Positions 1 to 11,352 of a stretch of 64,000 nucleotides of DNA are shown here, in pieces. The stretch comes from Natronoarchaeum mannanilyticum (GTDB lineage Archaea > Halobacteriota > Halobacteria > Halobacteriales > Natronoarchaeaceae). How positions within the stretch are numbered: the stretch's first letter is position 1; each line of letters starts with the position of its first letter. The notes beneath the pieces were generated by a model. The model was given only the letters and a program-made list of their open reading frames with translations, had not been told where the DNA came from and searched no databases. The stretch is taken from positions 1,216,133 through 1,280,132 of the forward strand of contig NZ_BAAADV010000001.1 in NCBI RefSeq assembly GCF_039522665.1, given 5' to 3'. A program made the position numbers and the translations under genes.

Positions 1-403
1 CGACCAGCAGGCAAATCGTGAACATCGTCGCGAGCACGCGCGGGCGCTTGATCGCCCGCAGCTCGTCGCTGCCGAGCACCCCGCTGATCGGGTCGCCCAG
101 CGTCAGCATCAGCATCGCGGGGATGGCGATCCTGGGCTCTAACAGCAGGACGACGATCGTCAGGCTGAACATGTACAGCGCGTAGCCCGCGGGGTTGTCT
201 TGCTCGTACTCGCGGGTGAGCTTGTCGTAGATCCACCAGTCCAGCCCGAACGAAAGCCGGATCACCTCCAGGATCGCCGCGACGCTGCTGCCGATCAGCA
301 GGAACCACTGGAGGTTCTCCCAGCTGAATATATCGAGGAGGTACAGCACCGGCATCCCCGTCCCGCTGATGTGCACGAGGCGTCGCTTGATCTCGTCGGC
401 CAT
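1..403 (-). CDS. Dolichol kinase-like membrane protein (partial, C-terminus cut by window edge)
   Basis: The reverse strand reads from an ATG at 403 to the window edge without a stop, giving 134 residues beginning MADEIKRRLVHISGTGMP. There are about four hydrophobic helices and the motif LGDPISG near residue 108, typical of the CDP-diglyceride/dolichol kinase-like family. In haloarchaea such proteins are annotated as dolichol kinase, which would phosphorylate dolichol for N-glycan lipid carriers in the membrane. It starts only 7 bp after the glyS stop, so it is probably the distal gene of the CBS-glyS operon. Family assignment is from motif and context; the catalytic C-terminal part is not visible. 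Confidence 0.6.
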   Translation of the reverse strand, partial: MADEIKRRLVHISGTGMPVLYLLDIFSWENLQWFLLIGSSVAAILEVIRLSFGLDWWIYDKLTREYEQDNPAGYALYMFSLTIVVLLLEPRIAIPAMLMLTLGDPISGVLGSDELRAIKRPRVLATMFTICLLV

Positions 404-410
404 CGCTCGG

Positions 411-2177
411 TTAGTCCTCCTCGACAGGCTCGCCGTCGACGTCCGCGAACGCGAGATCACCCTCGCTGAGCGCCGTCAGCGTCTCGTCGAGGTCTTCGAG
501 GGGGACGCGGAGCTGCTCGGTCGAGTCGCGCTCGCGGACCGTCACGGTGCCGTCTTCGAGCGTCTCGTAGTCGACCGTGACGCAAAAGGGCGTGCCGATC
601 TCGTCCTGTCGGCGGTAGCGCCGGCCGATGGCGCCCGAGTCGTCGTAGTTGACCGAGAGGCCCGCCGCGCGCAGCTCCGCGGCGAGGTCGCGGGCGCGCT
701 CGCCGAGGCCCTCCTTGTCCATCAGGGGGAACACGCCGACGGTCGTCGGCGCGACTTCCGGATCGAGCGAGAGGTAGGTGCGCTCCTCGCCGCCGACCTC
801 GTCCTCGGCGTAGGCGTGATCGAGGATCGTGTACAGCAGCCGATCGACGCCGAACGACGGTTCGACCACGTGAGGCGTGATGTGTTCGCCGGACTCGGTG
901 ACCTCGTCGACCGAGAAGTCGGTCTTCTCGACGGGGACGGTGTACTCCTCGCCGTCGACGTCGACCGTCACGTCCTCGCCCTCGAACGCCGAGCGATCCT
1001 CCTCGGCGAGCGATTCGAGCGCGTCGGCCACGTCCTGGGCCTGCCCGCCGAACTCGGGGCCGAGGTAGCTCATGTCGGGATCGACCGTCGCGCGCTCGAC
1101 GGTGACCGGCTCGTCGTACTGCTTGAAGATCGTGAAGTCCTCGTCGGAGTGCTCGGCGTGCTTGGAGAGGTCGTAGTCGCCGCGGTACGCGAAGCCGGCG
1201 AGCTCGATCCAGTCCTCATCTAACTCGGCTTCGGCGTCCCAGCAGTCGCTGGCGTAGTGGGCGCGCTCGCCCGAGAGGTGCTGGCGGAACCGGAACCGAC
1301 TCTTGTCGACGCCGACGCGCTCGTACCACTCCTGGGCGATGCCGAGGTGGTAGGCGATCCACGGGCTGGCGAGCGTGCCGTCCGCGACGGCTTCACCGAT
1401 CGTCGTCTCGATCAGCTCGCCCTCCTCGTCTTCCTGCTCGCCGATCGGGTAGAGCCGAACCTCGACGTCTTCGACGCGCGAGAGGTCGGGCCCCTCGCCC
1501 TCGGGGTCGACGAACAGTTCGAGTTCGGCCTGCGTGAACTCCCGCGTGCGGATGACGGACTTGCGCGGGCTGATCTCGTTGCGGTACGCCTTGCCGATCT
1601 GCGTGACGCCGAACGGCAGCTGGTTGCGGGCGTACTCCTTGAGCAGCGGGAACTCGACGAAGATGCCCTGAGCGGTTTCCGGCCGGAGGTAACCCGGCGA
1701 GGAGTCGCCGGGGCCGATGTTCGTGCCGAACATCAAGTTGAAGTCGTCGACCGGCTCGCCGGAGAGGTCGGCGCCACAGGAGGGGCAGACGAGCTGGTGC
1801 TCGTCGATCAGTTCCTCGACCTCCTCGATGGCGATCGACTCGGCCTCCTCGATCGCGGTGTTGTCCTCGATCAGGTGGTCGGCGCGGTGGCTCTCGCCGC
1901 ACTCGGCGCACTCGACGAGCATGTCGTCGAAGCCGTCGAGGTGGCCCGACGCCTCGAAGACGGGCTCGGGCATCACGGTCGGCGCGTCGATCTCCTGGTG
2001 GCCCTCCCGGACCGCGAACCGCTCGCGCCAGGCGTCCTCGACGTTCTGCTTGAGCGCGGCGCCCTGCGGGCCGAACGTGTAGAAGCCGGCGACGCCGCCG
2101 TACGCGCCCGCCGACGGGAAGAAGTACCCGCGGCGCTTGGCGAGCTCGACGAGCTTCTCGGCGGTGCTCTCACTCAT
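411..2177 (-). CDS. glyS: Glycyl-tRNA synthetase (class II, archaeal/eukaryal type)
   Basis: This 588-residue protein charges tRNA-Gly in the cytoplasm. It has the class II architecture: an N-terminal part with the family signature GAYGGVAGFYTFGPQGAALK (residues ~22-41), motif 2 with RNEISPRKSVIRTREF (~201-216), motif 3 near PSFGVDRLLY (~442) and an anticodon-binding domain (~475-570). Residues ~91-137 carry two Cys pairs (CAECG and CPSCG) that look like a zinc ribbon. Its ATG overlaps the end of the upstream CBS gene by 8 bp, so the two are translationally coupled. Length and motifs are normal for the family. Confidence 0.97.
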   Translation of the reverse strand: MSESTAEKLVELAKRRGYFFPSAGAYGGVAGFYTFGPQGAALKQNVEDAWRERFAVREGHQEIDAPTVMPEPVFEASGHLDGFDDMLVECAECGESHRADHLIEDNTAIEEAESIAIEEVEELIDEHQLVCPSCGADLSGEPVDDFNLMFGTNIGPGDSSPGYLRPETAQGIFVEFPLLKEYARNQLPFGVTQIGKAYRNEISPRKSVIRTREFTQAELELFVDPEGEGPDLSRVEDVEVRLYPIGEQEDEEGELIETTIGEAVADGTLASPWIAYHLGIAQEWYERVGVDKSRFRFRQHLSGERAHYASDCWDAEAELDEDWIELAGFAYRGDYDLSKHAEHSDEDFTIFKQYDEPVTVERATVDPDMSYLGPEFGGQAQDVADALESLAEEDRSAFEGEDVTVDVDGEEYTVPVEKTDFSVDEVTESGEHITPHVVEPSFGVDRLLYTILDHAYAEDEVGGEERTYLSLDPEVAPTTVGVFPLMDKEGLGERARDLAAELRAAGLSVNYDDSGAIGRRYRRQDEIGTPFCVTVDYETLEDGTVTVRERDSTEQLRVPLEDLDETLTALSEGDLAFADVDGEPVEED

Positions 2178-3021
2178 ACAGCGCCTCCAGCAGGTCCATG
2201 TCGAGCACGATGCCCACGAGGTCGCCGCCCGAGACCAGCGGGATCTGCTCGATGTCGTTGGTGATCATCAGCTGGGCGGCCTCGCGGGCGGTCTTGCCCT
2301 CCGAGACGGTGACCAGATCCTCGGTCATGAACTCGGAGACCGGGCCCGCGGGCAGCTCGACGTTCCGGACGGTCATCGAGCGGCTGCCGACGCCCTTGAT
2401 CCCCTCCCACATCCAGTCGTCGTCCTGGTCGGCGAAGCTGTTGCCCGTCTGCTCCTCGTCCTCGACGATCTCGGCGACGTCCAGCACGTCGACCTCGGTG
2501 AGCATGCCGGCCGGCTCGCCGGCCTCGTCGAGCGCGACGGCGTAGGGGACGTTGGCGTAGTTCAGCTCGCGCAGGGCGACGGTCAGCGGCGCGCCCGAAA
2601 AGGTGGTGTTCACGTCGCGCGTCGCGATTCCGCCGACCTCGACGTCGGCGTCGACGTCGCCCGTCGCGAGCGCCCGGATCACGTCCGTGATCGTGACGAT
2701 CCCCTCCAGCTCGCCGTCCACGACGGGAACGCGCCGCGCGCCCTCCGTGACCATCAGTTCGGCCAGCTCCTCGATGCCGGCGTCGCGCGTCACGGTCGGG
2801 ACGTCCTCCATCAGCAGCGCGAGCTGGTCCTCGTCGGGGTGTTCGATCAGGCTCTCGCGGGAGACGAGCCCGCGGTACTCCTCGCCGTCGTCGCCGGGCT
2901 TGACGACCGGCACGGAGGAAAATTCGCGATCCTGCAGGTACTCCAGGGCGTCGTCGCGGCTGCCGGGGAGCTCGACGGTCACGAGCTCTCCTCGCGGCGT
3001 CATCGCGTCGGACACATTCAT
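2170..3021 (-). CDS. Four-CBS-domain protein
   Basis: The 283-residue protein consists almost entirely of CBS repeats (two Bateman modules): MNVSDAMTPRGELVTVELPG at the start, then further repeats with phrases such as TRDAGIEELAELMVTEGA, FMTEDLVTVSEGKTAREA and IEQIPLVSGGDLVGIV. Such domains bind adenosine nucleotides or SAM and act as energy or metabolite sensors; no catalytic domain is attached. I chose the ATG at 3021 because a TATA box (TTTATGAC on the coding strand) lies about 27 bp upstream, as expected for a leaderless mRNA; a longer form starting at 3048 is possible but lies inside the TATA box. It is co-transcribed with glyS. Confidence 0.85.
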   Translation of the reverse strand: MNVSDAMTPRGELVTVELPGSRDDALEYLQDREFSSVPVVKPGDDGEEYRGLVSRESLIEHPDEDQLALLMEDVPTVTRDAGIEELAELMVTEGARRVPVVDGELEGIVTITDVIRALATGDVDADVEVGGIATRDVNTTFSGAPLTVALRELNYANVPYAVALDEAGEPAGMLTEVDVLDVAEIVEDEEQTGNSFADQDDDWMWEGIKGVGSRSMTVRNVELPAGPVSEFMTEDLVTVSEGKTAREAAQLMITNDIEQIPLVSGGDLVGIVLDMDLLEALYE

Positions 3022-3043
3022 ACCACGCGGTACGTCCAAAACC

Positions 3044-3051
3044 GTCATAAA
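3044..3051 (-). promoter_or_regulatory. TATA box for the CBS-glyS operon
   Basis: TTTATGAC on the minus strand lies 23-30 bp upstream of the ATG at 3021, the usual archaeal TATA distance for a leaderless start. This decides the start codon of the CBS gene. Confidence 0.6.
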
Positions 3052-3313
3052 GGCCGTGCTTCGGCGGTCGCCCGCGGAAGCCGGCCGTCGGCGCCGCCGG
3101 AGCGCCGGTATCCGGGTACCTGCGTCACAGTTGACCGGTTCGTTTCCCGAGGAGCTCCGTCGGCGAACCGCCGTCCGTCGACTGCTCGGTCCGGCGCGAA
3201 CGACGCATCGCGGCGCTTCGCCGCCGAATTCCCTCGTTGCGCCCCGCCAGACGGTTTCTGACGCGCGTTCGGGAAACATCCGTTCGATCCGAAACGTCAG
3301 TCAAATCCGACGG

Positions 3314-3319
3314 GTTTAT
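3314..3319 (+). promoter_or_regulatory. TATA box for small protein at 3339
   Basis: TTTATC lies 20-25 bp upstream of the first of two in-frame ATG codons (3339 and 3345), favouring a leaderless transcript starting at or near one of them. Confidence 0.45.
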
Positions 3320-3338
3320 CCATGTGTGAAAGATAATT

Positions 3339-3512
3339 ATGTATATGTCGTCGTCAGGTTACAGCGACACGTCGCGCGGCGCGAGAGAGATCGTCGGCTC
3401 CGTCGACGGTGACGGGGACGACGAGCAGTACGTCATCGCCGACATCACGGCGGACGACGCCTGGCTCGCGATGGCGGTAGACGACGCGCCGTCGCTCCCC
3501 TCTTGCCGGTAA
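3339..3512 (+). CDS. Small acidic haloarchaeal protein (DUF7556-like)
   Basis: A 57-residue frame (55 from the second ATG at 3345) with strong haloarchaeal codon bias. It is acidic and ends with the stretch YVIADITADDAWLAMAVDDA followed by PSLPSCR. Short proteins ending in a DDAWL(S/A)M phrase are widespread in haloarchaea, annotated as a domain of unknown function. No catalytic motif or membrane segment is seen. A TATA-like TTTATC at 3314 supports expression. Function unknown; which of the two closely spaced ATGs is used is uncertain. Confidence 0.6.
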   Translation: MYMSSSGYSDTSRGAREIVGSVDGDGDDEQYVIADITADDAWLAMAVDDAPSLPSCR

Positions 3513-3595
3513 CTCCCGCGGTTTTCGCTGCTTTCGATTCTTAGCCCAGCGGCTGTCGACCCCACCGTTTTTCCGCTCGCCGTGGACGTACGCCC

Positions 3596-4903
3596 GTGAG
3601 CGCGTACGACGTCGGACTGATCGTCGTCGCGGTGGCGCTACTGGGCGCTGTGCTGCTTCCTCGATTTCTGGCCGGCAAGCCGCTCTCGCTGCCGATCGTC
3701 TACGTCGGGGGCGGGTTCGCGCTGTTCGCGGCGGTGCCGGGCGTCCCCGCGCTCGATCCCGTCGTCAACGCCGATCTCACCGAACGGCTGACCGAGCTGG
3801 TCGTGATCGTCGCGCTGATGGGCGCCGGCCTCAAGATCGACCGGCCGTTCGACTGGCGCGGCTGGGCGTCGACCTGGCGGCTCCTCGCGATAGCGATGCC
3901 GCTGACGATCGCCGCGACGGCGCTGCTGGGCCGGTACGCGCTCGGCCTGCTGGTTCCGACGGCGCTGTTGCTCGGCGCGGTCGTCGCGCCGACCGACCCG
4001 GTGCTCGCCTCTGACGTCGACGCCGGCGCGCCGCTGACCGAGATCGAGTCCGAGCGGGCGCCCGTCCACGAGTGGGGAAGCATCCGCTTCGCGCTGACCT
4101 CCGAGGCGGGGCTGAACGACGGGCTGGCGTTTCCCTTCACGTACCTTTCCATCGCGGTCGCGGGCGCGAGCGCCGGCGACGGGTGGTCGTGGCTCGTCGA
4201 CTGGGCGCTCGTCGACGTGGGGTACAAGATCCTGGTCGGGCTCGTCCTGGGATATCTGATCGGGCACCTGATGGCGCGGCTGGTGTTTTACTCGCCGGAC
4301 CCGACCGAACGCGCGGAGGTGCTCGCCGGCGCCGAGGCGCTGGTCGTCACCCTGCTCGCCTACGGCATCACCGAGGTGGCGTCCGGCTACGGGTTCGTCG
4401 CGGTGTTCGTCGCCGCCCTCGAACTCCGGCGCTTCGAGTGGGAACACGAGTACTACCAGTACCTCCACGACTTCGCGGCGCTGATTGAGCGGCTGCTCAC
4501 CGCGACCGTACTGGTGCTGTTCGGCGGCGCCATCGCGGGCGGCTTGCTCGCGCCGTTGACCCCGACGGGGGCGCTCGTCGGACTCGCGATCGTCCTCGCG
4601 GTCAGACCTGCAGCAGGACTGATCGCGTTTCTCGGCTCCGACGCGCCGTGGCTCGACCGCGCCGTCGTCTCGTTCTTCGGCATCCGCGGCGTCGGCTCCT
4701 TCTTCTACCTGTCGTACGCGCTGGCGCAGGCGTCGTTCGAGGAACTCGAACTGCTCGTCCAGGCCGAGGTGCTCTGGGCGATCCTCGGCTTCGTCGTCCT
4801 CTCGTCGGTCGTCGTCCACGGCGTCGCGTCGGGGCCGGTGATGGCCGCCGTCGATCGGCGGCGCGACCCCGTCACGCGGGAGCAAATCGACGAAGCCGAG
4901 TGA
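3596..4903 (+). CDS. Cation:proton antiporter (CPA1/NhaP type)
   Basis: A 435-residue membrane protein with about 12 hydrophobic helices starting at GTG 3596. It carries the CPA1 hallmark APTDPVLASDV (residues ~129-139, the unwound ion-binding helix with its Asp pair) and SEAGLNDGLAFPF (~165-177), where the conserved Asp of the ND motif sits. The family exchanges Na+ or K+ for H+ across the plasma membrane, supporting salt and pH balance. It stands alone, convergent with the catalase gene. Ion specificity cannot be read from the sequence. Confidence 0.9.
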   Translation: MSAYDVGLIVVAVALLGAVLLPRFLAGKPLSLPIVYVGGGFALFAAVPGVPALDPVVNADLTERLTELVVIVALMGAGLKIDRPFDWRGWASTWRLLAIAMPLTIAATALLGRYALGLLVPTALLLGAVVAPTDPVLASDVDAGAPLTEIESERAPVHEWGSIRFALTSEAGLNDGLAFPFTYLSIAVAGASAGDGWSWLVDWALVDVGYKILVGLVLGYLIGHLMARLVFYSPDPTERAEVLAGAEALVVTLLAYGITEVASGYGFVAVFVAALELRRFEWEHEYYQYLHDFAALIERLLTATVLVLFGGAIAGGLLAPLTPTGALVGLAIVLAVRPAAGLIAFLGSDAPWLDRAVVSFFGIRGVGSFFYLSYALAQASFEELELLVQAEVLWAILGFVVLSSVVVHGVASGPVMAAVDRRRDPVTREQIDEAE

Positions 4904-4975
4904 AGCGAGCGGTCCCGCGGGCCGACACCCGTCGGCGTCCGATCGCCGAAGAAATTTGATATAGCGCTCTATGAT

Positions 4976-8163
<3,188 letters not shown>

Positions 8164-8197
8164 CGGTTCGCCGGCCCGGCACAGCCGGCGACGAGGG

Positions 8198-8887
8198 CTA
8201 CAGCCGCTTGCTCCGCGAGGCGACCACGTCCAGTCCAGGACTGTAGTAGTACACCGGCTCGGCGTCGGGCTCCGCGAACCCGTGGGCCGCCAGCAGCGTG
8301 TTCGTCTCGATGTCGGCGTCGGCGGGGTACAGCGTCCAGGGGTCGTGCTCGACGTCCGTGTACCGGATCGACCCGTCCTGAGCTTCGGTGTAGAACCGGT
8401 AGCGCTCGACGAGGAACTCCCCGAACGGATCGTCGGGCGCCGCGAACGGCTCGCCGCTCGGCCGGTACGTCCCCTCGTAGCGGGCGGGGCGGGCGCCCGG
8501 GTGGCGACGCCGACTGCGAAAATTCACCCGGCCGTCGGTAACCTCCAGCGAAATCCGGGCGTAGTGGTACGGCAGGTGGTGGAAGATCCGCGCGCCGAGG
8601 ACGCTCGCGACGTCCTGCGCGTCGAGCGTGAAGAAGTAGACGCTGGGGACGCCGTCGCGGGTGACGTACGTTCTGAGGTTGAGTTCGGGCAGTCGGATTC
8701 CGAGCGGTTCGGGGACGCCCTTCGGGCGCACGGCGACGTTGGTGAACGGCACGACCGAGAGCCACGCCGAGCCGTCGTACGTGTCGGGCGCGAGCCCCTC
8801 GGGGAGGTGCGCGTCCATGACGTCGGGCTCGACCGGCCGGTTCTCGAACAGGAGGTGACGCCACCCCATCTCCAGCGGGACGACCAT
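8198..8887 (-). CDS. DUF2071 (YqjF-like) family protein
   Basis: The 229-residue soluble protein begins MVVPLEMGWRHLLFENRPV and contains the family phrases LSVVPFTNVAVRPKG and VYFFTLDAQDVASVLGARIF, with a later acetoacetate-decarboxylase-like beta-rich region (YHYARISLEV). DUF2071 proteins are distant relatives of the acetoacetate decarboxylase fold, but no reaction is established for this group. It is convergent with ligA (34 bp between stops) and follows the ABC-2 permease gene on the same strand. Length is normal for the family; function unknown. Confidence 0.8.
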   Translation of the reverse strand: MVVPLEMGWRHLLFENRPVEPDVMDAHLPEGLAPDTYDGSAWLSVVPFTNVAVRPKGVPEPLGIRLPELNLRTYVTRDGVPSVYFFTLDAQDVASVLGARIFHHLPYHYARISLEVTDGRVNFRSRRRHPGARPARYEGTYRPSGEPFAAPDDPFGEFLVERYRFYTEAQDGSIRYTDVEHDPWTLYPADADIETNTLLAAHGFAEPDAEPVYYYSPGLDVVASRSKRL

Positions 8888-8970
8888 ACGATATCTAAGC
8901 GGTCTGAACGAAAAGCGGCTTCGACCCGGCATCGGCGTCACGCGACGGCGTCGACGCGGACGCCGCCGCG

Positions 8971-9810
8971 CTACAGGTCGACGGCGTCGAACCGCCAGAG
9001 GCCGATCGTCAGCGCGCCGACGGTCCACAGCGCCAGCACGACCCCGCCGGTCCAGGCGGTCATGTACGGCTCGGCGTACCAGACCGAGTACTCCGTCAGC
9101 ACGACGTCCCGGAGCACGATCTGGTAGGCGTTGTGCGGGCTGAGCATGAACATGACCGACACCCACTCGGGGAATCCGCCGATCTGGACGACCCACTCGC
9201 CGGTCGCGAGCCGCGCCCTGACGGCGTTGGTCGCGAGCACGAGCGCGCCCCAGAGCCACTTGAACACGAGGTAGTACGCCAGCACCCCGGCGGCGGCTTT
9301 CGTCGTCGAGCCGGTCGACGCCGAGACCGCGATCGCGATCGCGACGTAGGCGATCCCGACCAGCAGCAGGGCTCCGAGGAAGCCGACGTAGCCGGCGATC
9401 GAGTAGGCGTCGAACGCGACCGCGACGACGCCGAAGCCCGCCGCGAACGCCAGCGCGATCGGGACCGCCAGCACGACCGCGCGGCCGACGAACTTCCCGA
9501 TCACCACGTCGTCCCGGCTGTGGGGCTGGGAGAGCAACAGCGCGAGGCTGCCGCTCTCGCGCTCGCCGACGATCGCCTTGTAGCCCAGCATCGCGGCGAG
9601 GATCGGCACGAACGCCGACGCCGGGCCGAGCGATGCGACGAAGTTCTGGAACGTCAGGTTGCTCGCGGGCGTGCCGAACAGCCGCGGCGCGCCGACGTAC
9701 ACGCCCATCAGCGCCAGCGCGATCAGCACCATCGCGCCCGTCAGCGCGTGGAGCACGCGCGAGCGCGCCGCGTCCTGGACCTCCTTGCGGGCGATGATCT
9801 GCCAGCTCAT
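8971..9810 (-). CDS. ABC-2 type transporter permease
   Basis: A 279-residue membrane protein with about six hydrophobic helices, starting MSWQIIARKEVQDAARSRV. The cytoplasmic loop GERESGSLALLLSQPHSRDDVVIGKF is the classical ABC-2/NosY-like signature. It pairs with the ATPase encoded immediately upstream: the ATPase stop and this ATG overlap in an ATGA, which indicates coupled translation. The pair probably exports a lipid, copper-enzyme factor or antimicrobial compound; the substrate cannot be inferred. Confidence 0.88.
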   Translation of the reverse strand: MSWQIIARKEVQDAARSRVLHALTGAMVLIALALMGVYVGAPRLFGTPASNLTFQNFVASLGPASAFVPILAAMLGYKAIVGERESGSLALLLSQPHSRDDVVIGKFVGRAVVLAVPIALAFAAGFGVVAVAFDAYSIAGYVGFLGALLLVGIAYVAIAIAVSASTGSTTKAAAGVLAYYLVFKWLWGALVLATNAVRARLATGEWVVQIGGFPEWVSVMFMLSPHNAYQIVLRDVVLTEYSVWYAEPYMTAWTGGVVLALWTVGALTIGLWRFDAVDL

Positions 9811-10715
9811 GTCGACGCCTCCGTGTACTCCCGAAAGAGGTCCTCCAGCGACGCTTCCTCGGTCGAGAAGTCCGAGACGGCGACGCCCTCGTCTTCGAGC
9901 GTCGACACCACCGCCGACTTCGTCCCGTCGGCGCAGCGGACCAGGATCTCGTCGCCCCGAATTTCGGCGGCCGTCACGCCGTCTAACTCGCGGACGGCGT
10001 CGACCGCCGCCGGATCGGCGCGGTCGACCGACACGCGCAGGCGCGCCCCGGAACCGGCGGCCTCGCGCAGCCCCTCGACGCTGTCCTCGGCGACGAGCTC
10101 GCCGCCCCGCAGGATGCCGACGCGGTCGCAGACCGCCTCGACCTGATCGAGGATGTGGCTGGAGAAGAACACCGTCGCGCCCCGGTCGCGCTCCGCGAGG
10201 ATCAGCTCGCGCATCGCCCGGGCGCCGTTGGGATCGAGCCCGGTCGTCGGCTCGTCCAAGATCAGCAGATCGGGGTCGCCGACCAGCGCCATCCCCAGCG
10301 CGAGGCGCTGGGTCATCCCCTTCGAGTAGTCCCCGGCCGTCCTGTCGGCGGCGTCCGCGATGCCGACGCGCTCTAATATCGCCTCGGGATCGGCGTCGAC
10401 CTCGCGGGACTCGCAGGCGAACCTGACGTGCTGGCGGCCCGTGAGCCGGTCCCACGGGCTGAAGCCGTCGGGGAGGACGCCGACGCGCTCGCGGACGGCC
10501 ACCGGTTCGGCCTGACAGTCCAGCCCGAACACCCGCGCGGCGCCCGCGGTCGGCCGCGCGAAGTCAAGCAACACGTTGATCGTCGTCGACTTCCCGGCGC
10601 CGTTGGGGCCGAGGAAGCCGTAGATCTCGCCCGCCTCGACGGCGAGATCGAGATCCGACAGCGCCGTGACGCCGCCGTAGCGTTTGCTCACGCCGTCCAG
10701 CTCGATGGCTGCCAT
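9807..10715 (-). CDS. ABC transporter ATP-binding protein (ABC-2 exporter)
   Basis: This 302-residue ATPase has Walker A GPNGAGKST (residues ~34-42), a DrrA/CcmA-like signature YSKGMTQRLALGMAL (~129-143) and Walker B LLILDEPTTGLDP (~149-161), followed by an accessory C-terminal domain (~215-302) of the kind found in exporter ATPases. It drives the permease encoded by the overlapping downstream gene. ATG 10715 is the only start that precedes the conserved IELDGVSKRYG strand closely. Confidence 0.92.
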   Translation of the reverse strand: MAAIELDGVSKRYGGVTALSDLDLAVEAGEIYGFLGPNGAGKSTTINVLLDFARPTAGAARVFGLDCQAEPVAVRERVGVLPDGFSPWDRLTGRQHVRFACESREVDADPEAILERVGIADAADRTAGDYSKGMTQRLALGMALVGDPDLLILDEPTTGLDPNGARAMRELILAERDRGATVFFSSHILDQVEAVCDRVGILRGGELVAEDSVEGLREAAGSGARLRVSVDRADPAAVDAVRELDGVTAAEIRGDEILVRCADGTKSAVVSTLEDEGVAVSDFSTEEASLEDLFREYTEAST

Positions 10716-10821
10716 GGCCGACGGTTCAGCGCACCGCCGCTTATGTTCTGTGATGGGTCTCGCGCTCGGACGCCGCCGATCACGCACCCCCGCCGAGCGT
10801 CGACGACCCCGTCCGGGTCGC

Positions 10822-11112
10822 TCAGAGCTCCTCGTCCGGATCGTACTGCTCGCGCACGGACGCGACCTCGTCGGCGTAGCGCGCCCGGGTGTCGGCGTCC
10901 TGCACGTCCTCCAGTTCGTCGGCGGGGATCTCCCGCGCCGCGGTCACGTCGATCTGGGAGAGCGCGTTGCCCGACAGCTCGCGCTGCTGGTAGCGCTCGC
11001 CGTCGGGCGTCGCGTACACCAGCGTCACGAGGTTGCGCTGGTCGAACGACCGCTCGACCAGCCAGCACTGTACCGCGTCGGTCGCGTCGCCGTCGGTCGC
11101 GTCGTCGGTCAT
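10822..11112 (-). CDS. Small conserved haloarchaeal protein, function unknown
   Basis: A 96-residue acidic soluble protein starting MTDDATDGDATDAVQCWLVER. The core (QCWLVERSFDQRNLVTLVYA and DGERYQQRELS) looks like a short antiparallel beta unit followed by a charged C-terminal helix. I recall similar short proteins across haloarchaea, but no function is known. It is the first gene on the minus strand beyond the ABC-2 pair and lies divergent to the GH13 gene. No motif for catalysis or metal binding is visible. Confidence 0.7.
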   Translation of the reverse strand: MTDDATDGDATDAVQCWLVERSFDQRNLVTLVYATPDGERYQQRELSGNALSQIDVTAAREIPADELEDVQDADTRARYADEVASVREQYDPDEEL

Positions 11113-11323
11113 GTGTCCCGGTTCGTGGCCAGGCCCCGTATGCCTCCCGGCTCGATTTCGGCGTCGTTCCGTCCGCGGGCTGCCGGCGCCCCGACCGCGA
11201 CTCGCCCCGCTCCGGCTCGCGCTGGCTCGGCGCCGCGGCTCCTGGCACGCGGTCCCGGCGCTACCGGCAAGTAGTTCCTGAGTTCGGGTAGTGAAAACTG
11301 TGATGAAATAATGCTTCGTGAAC

Positions 11324-11331
11324 GTTTTATG
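11324..11331 (+). promoter_or_regulatory. TATA box for the GH13 gene
   Basis: GTTTTATG centred about 25 bp upstream of GTG 11353. It falls inside the longer frame that begins at ATG 11311, so the leaderless GTG start is preferred over that ATG. Confidence 0.55.
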
Positions 11332-11352
11332 CCCTGCCGACCGCGTGTGTAT

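Noticed and set aside
369-2264. Long plus-strand open frames opposite glyS
   Set aside because: High GC gives long antisense frames; the products are Arg/Val-rich, match no family, and lie opposite a clear GlyRS.
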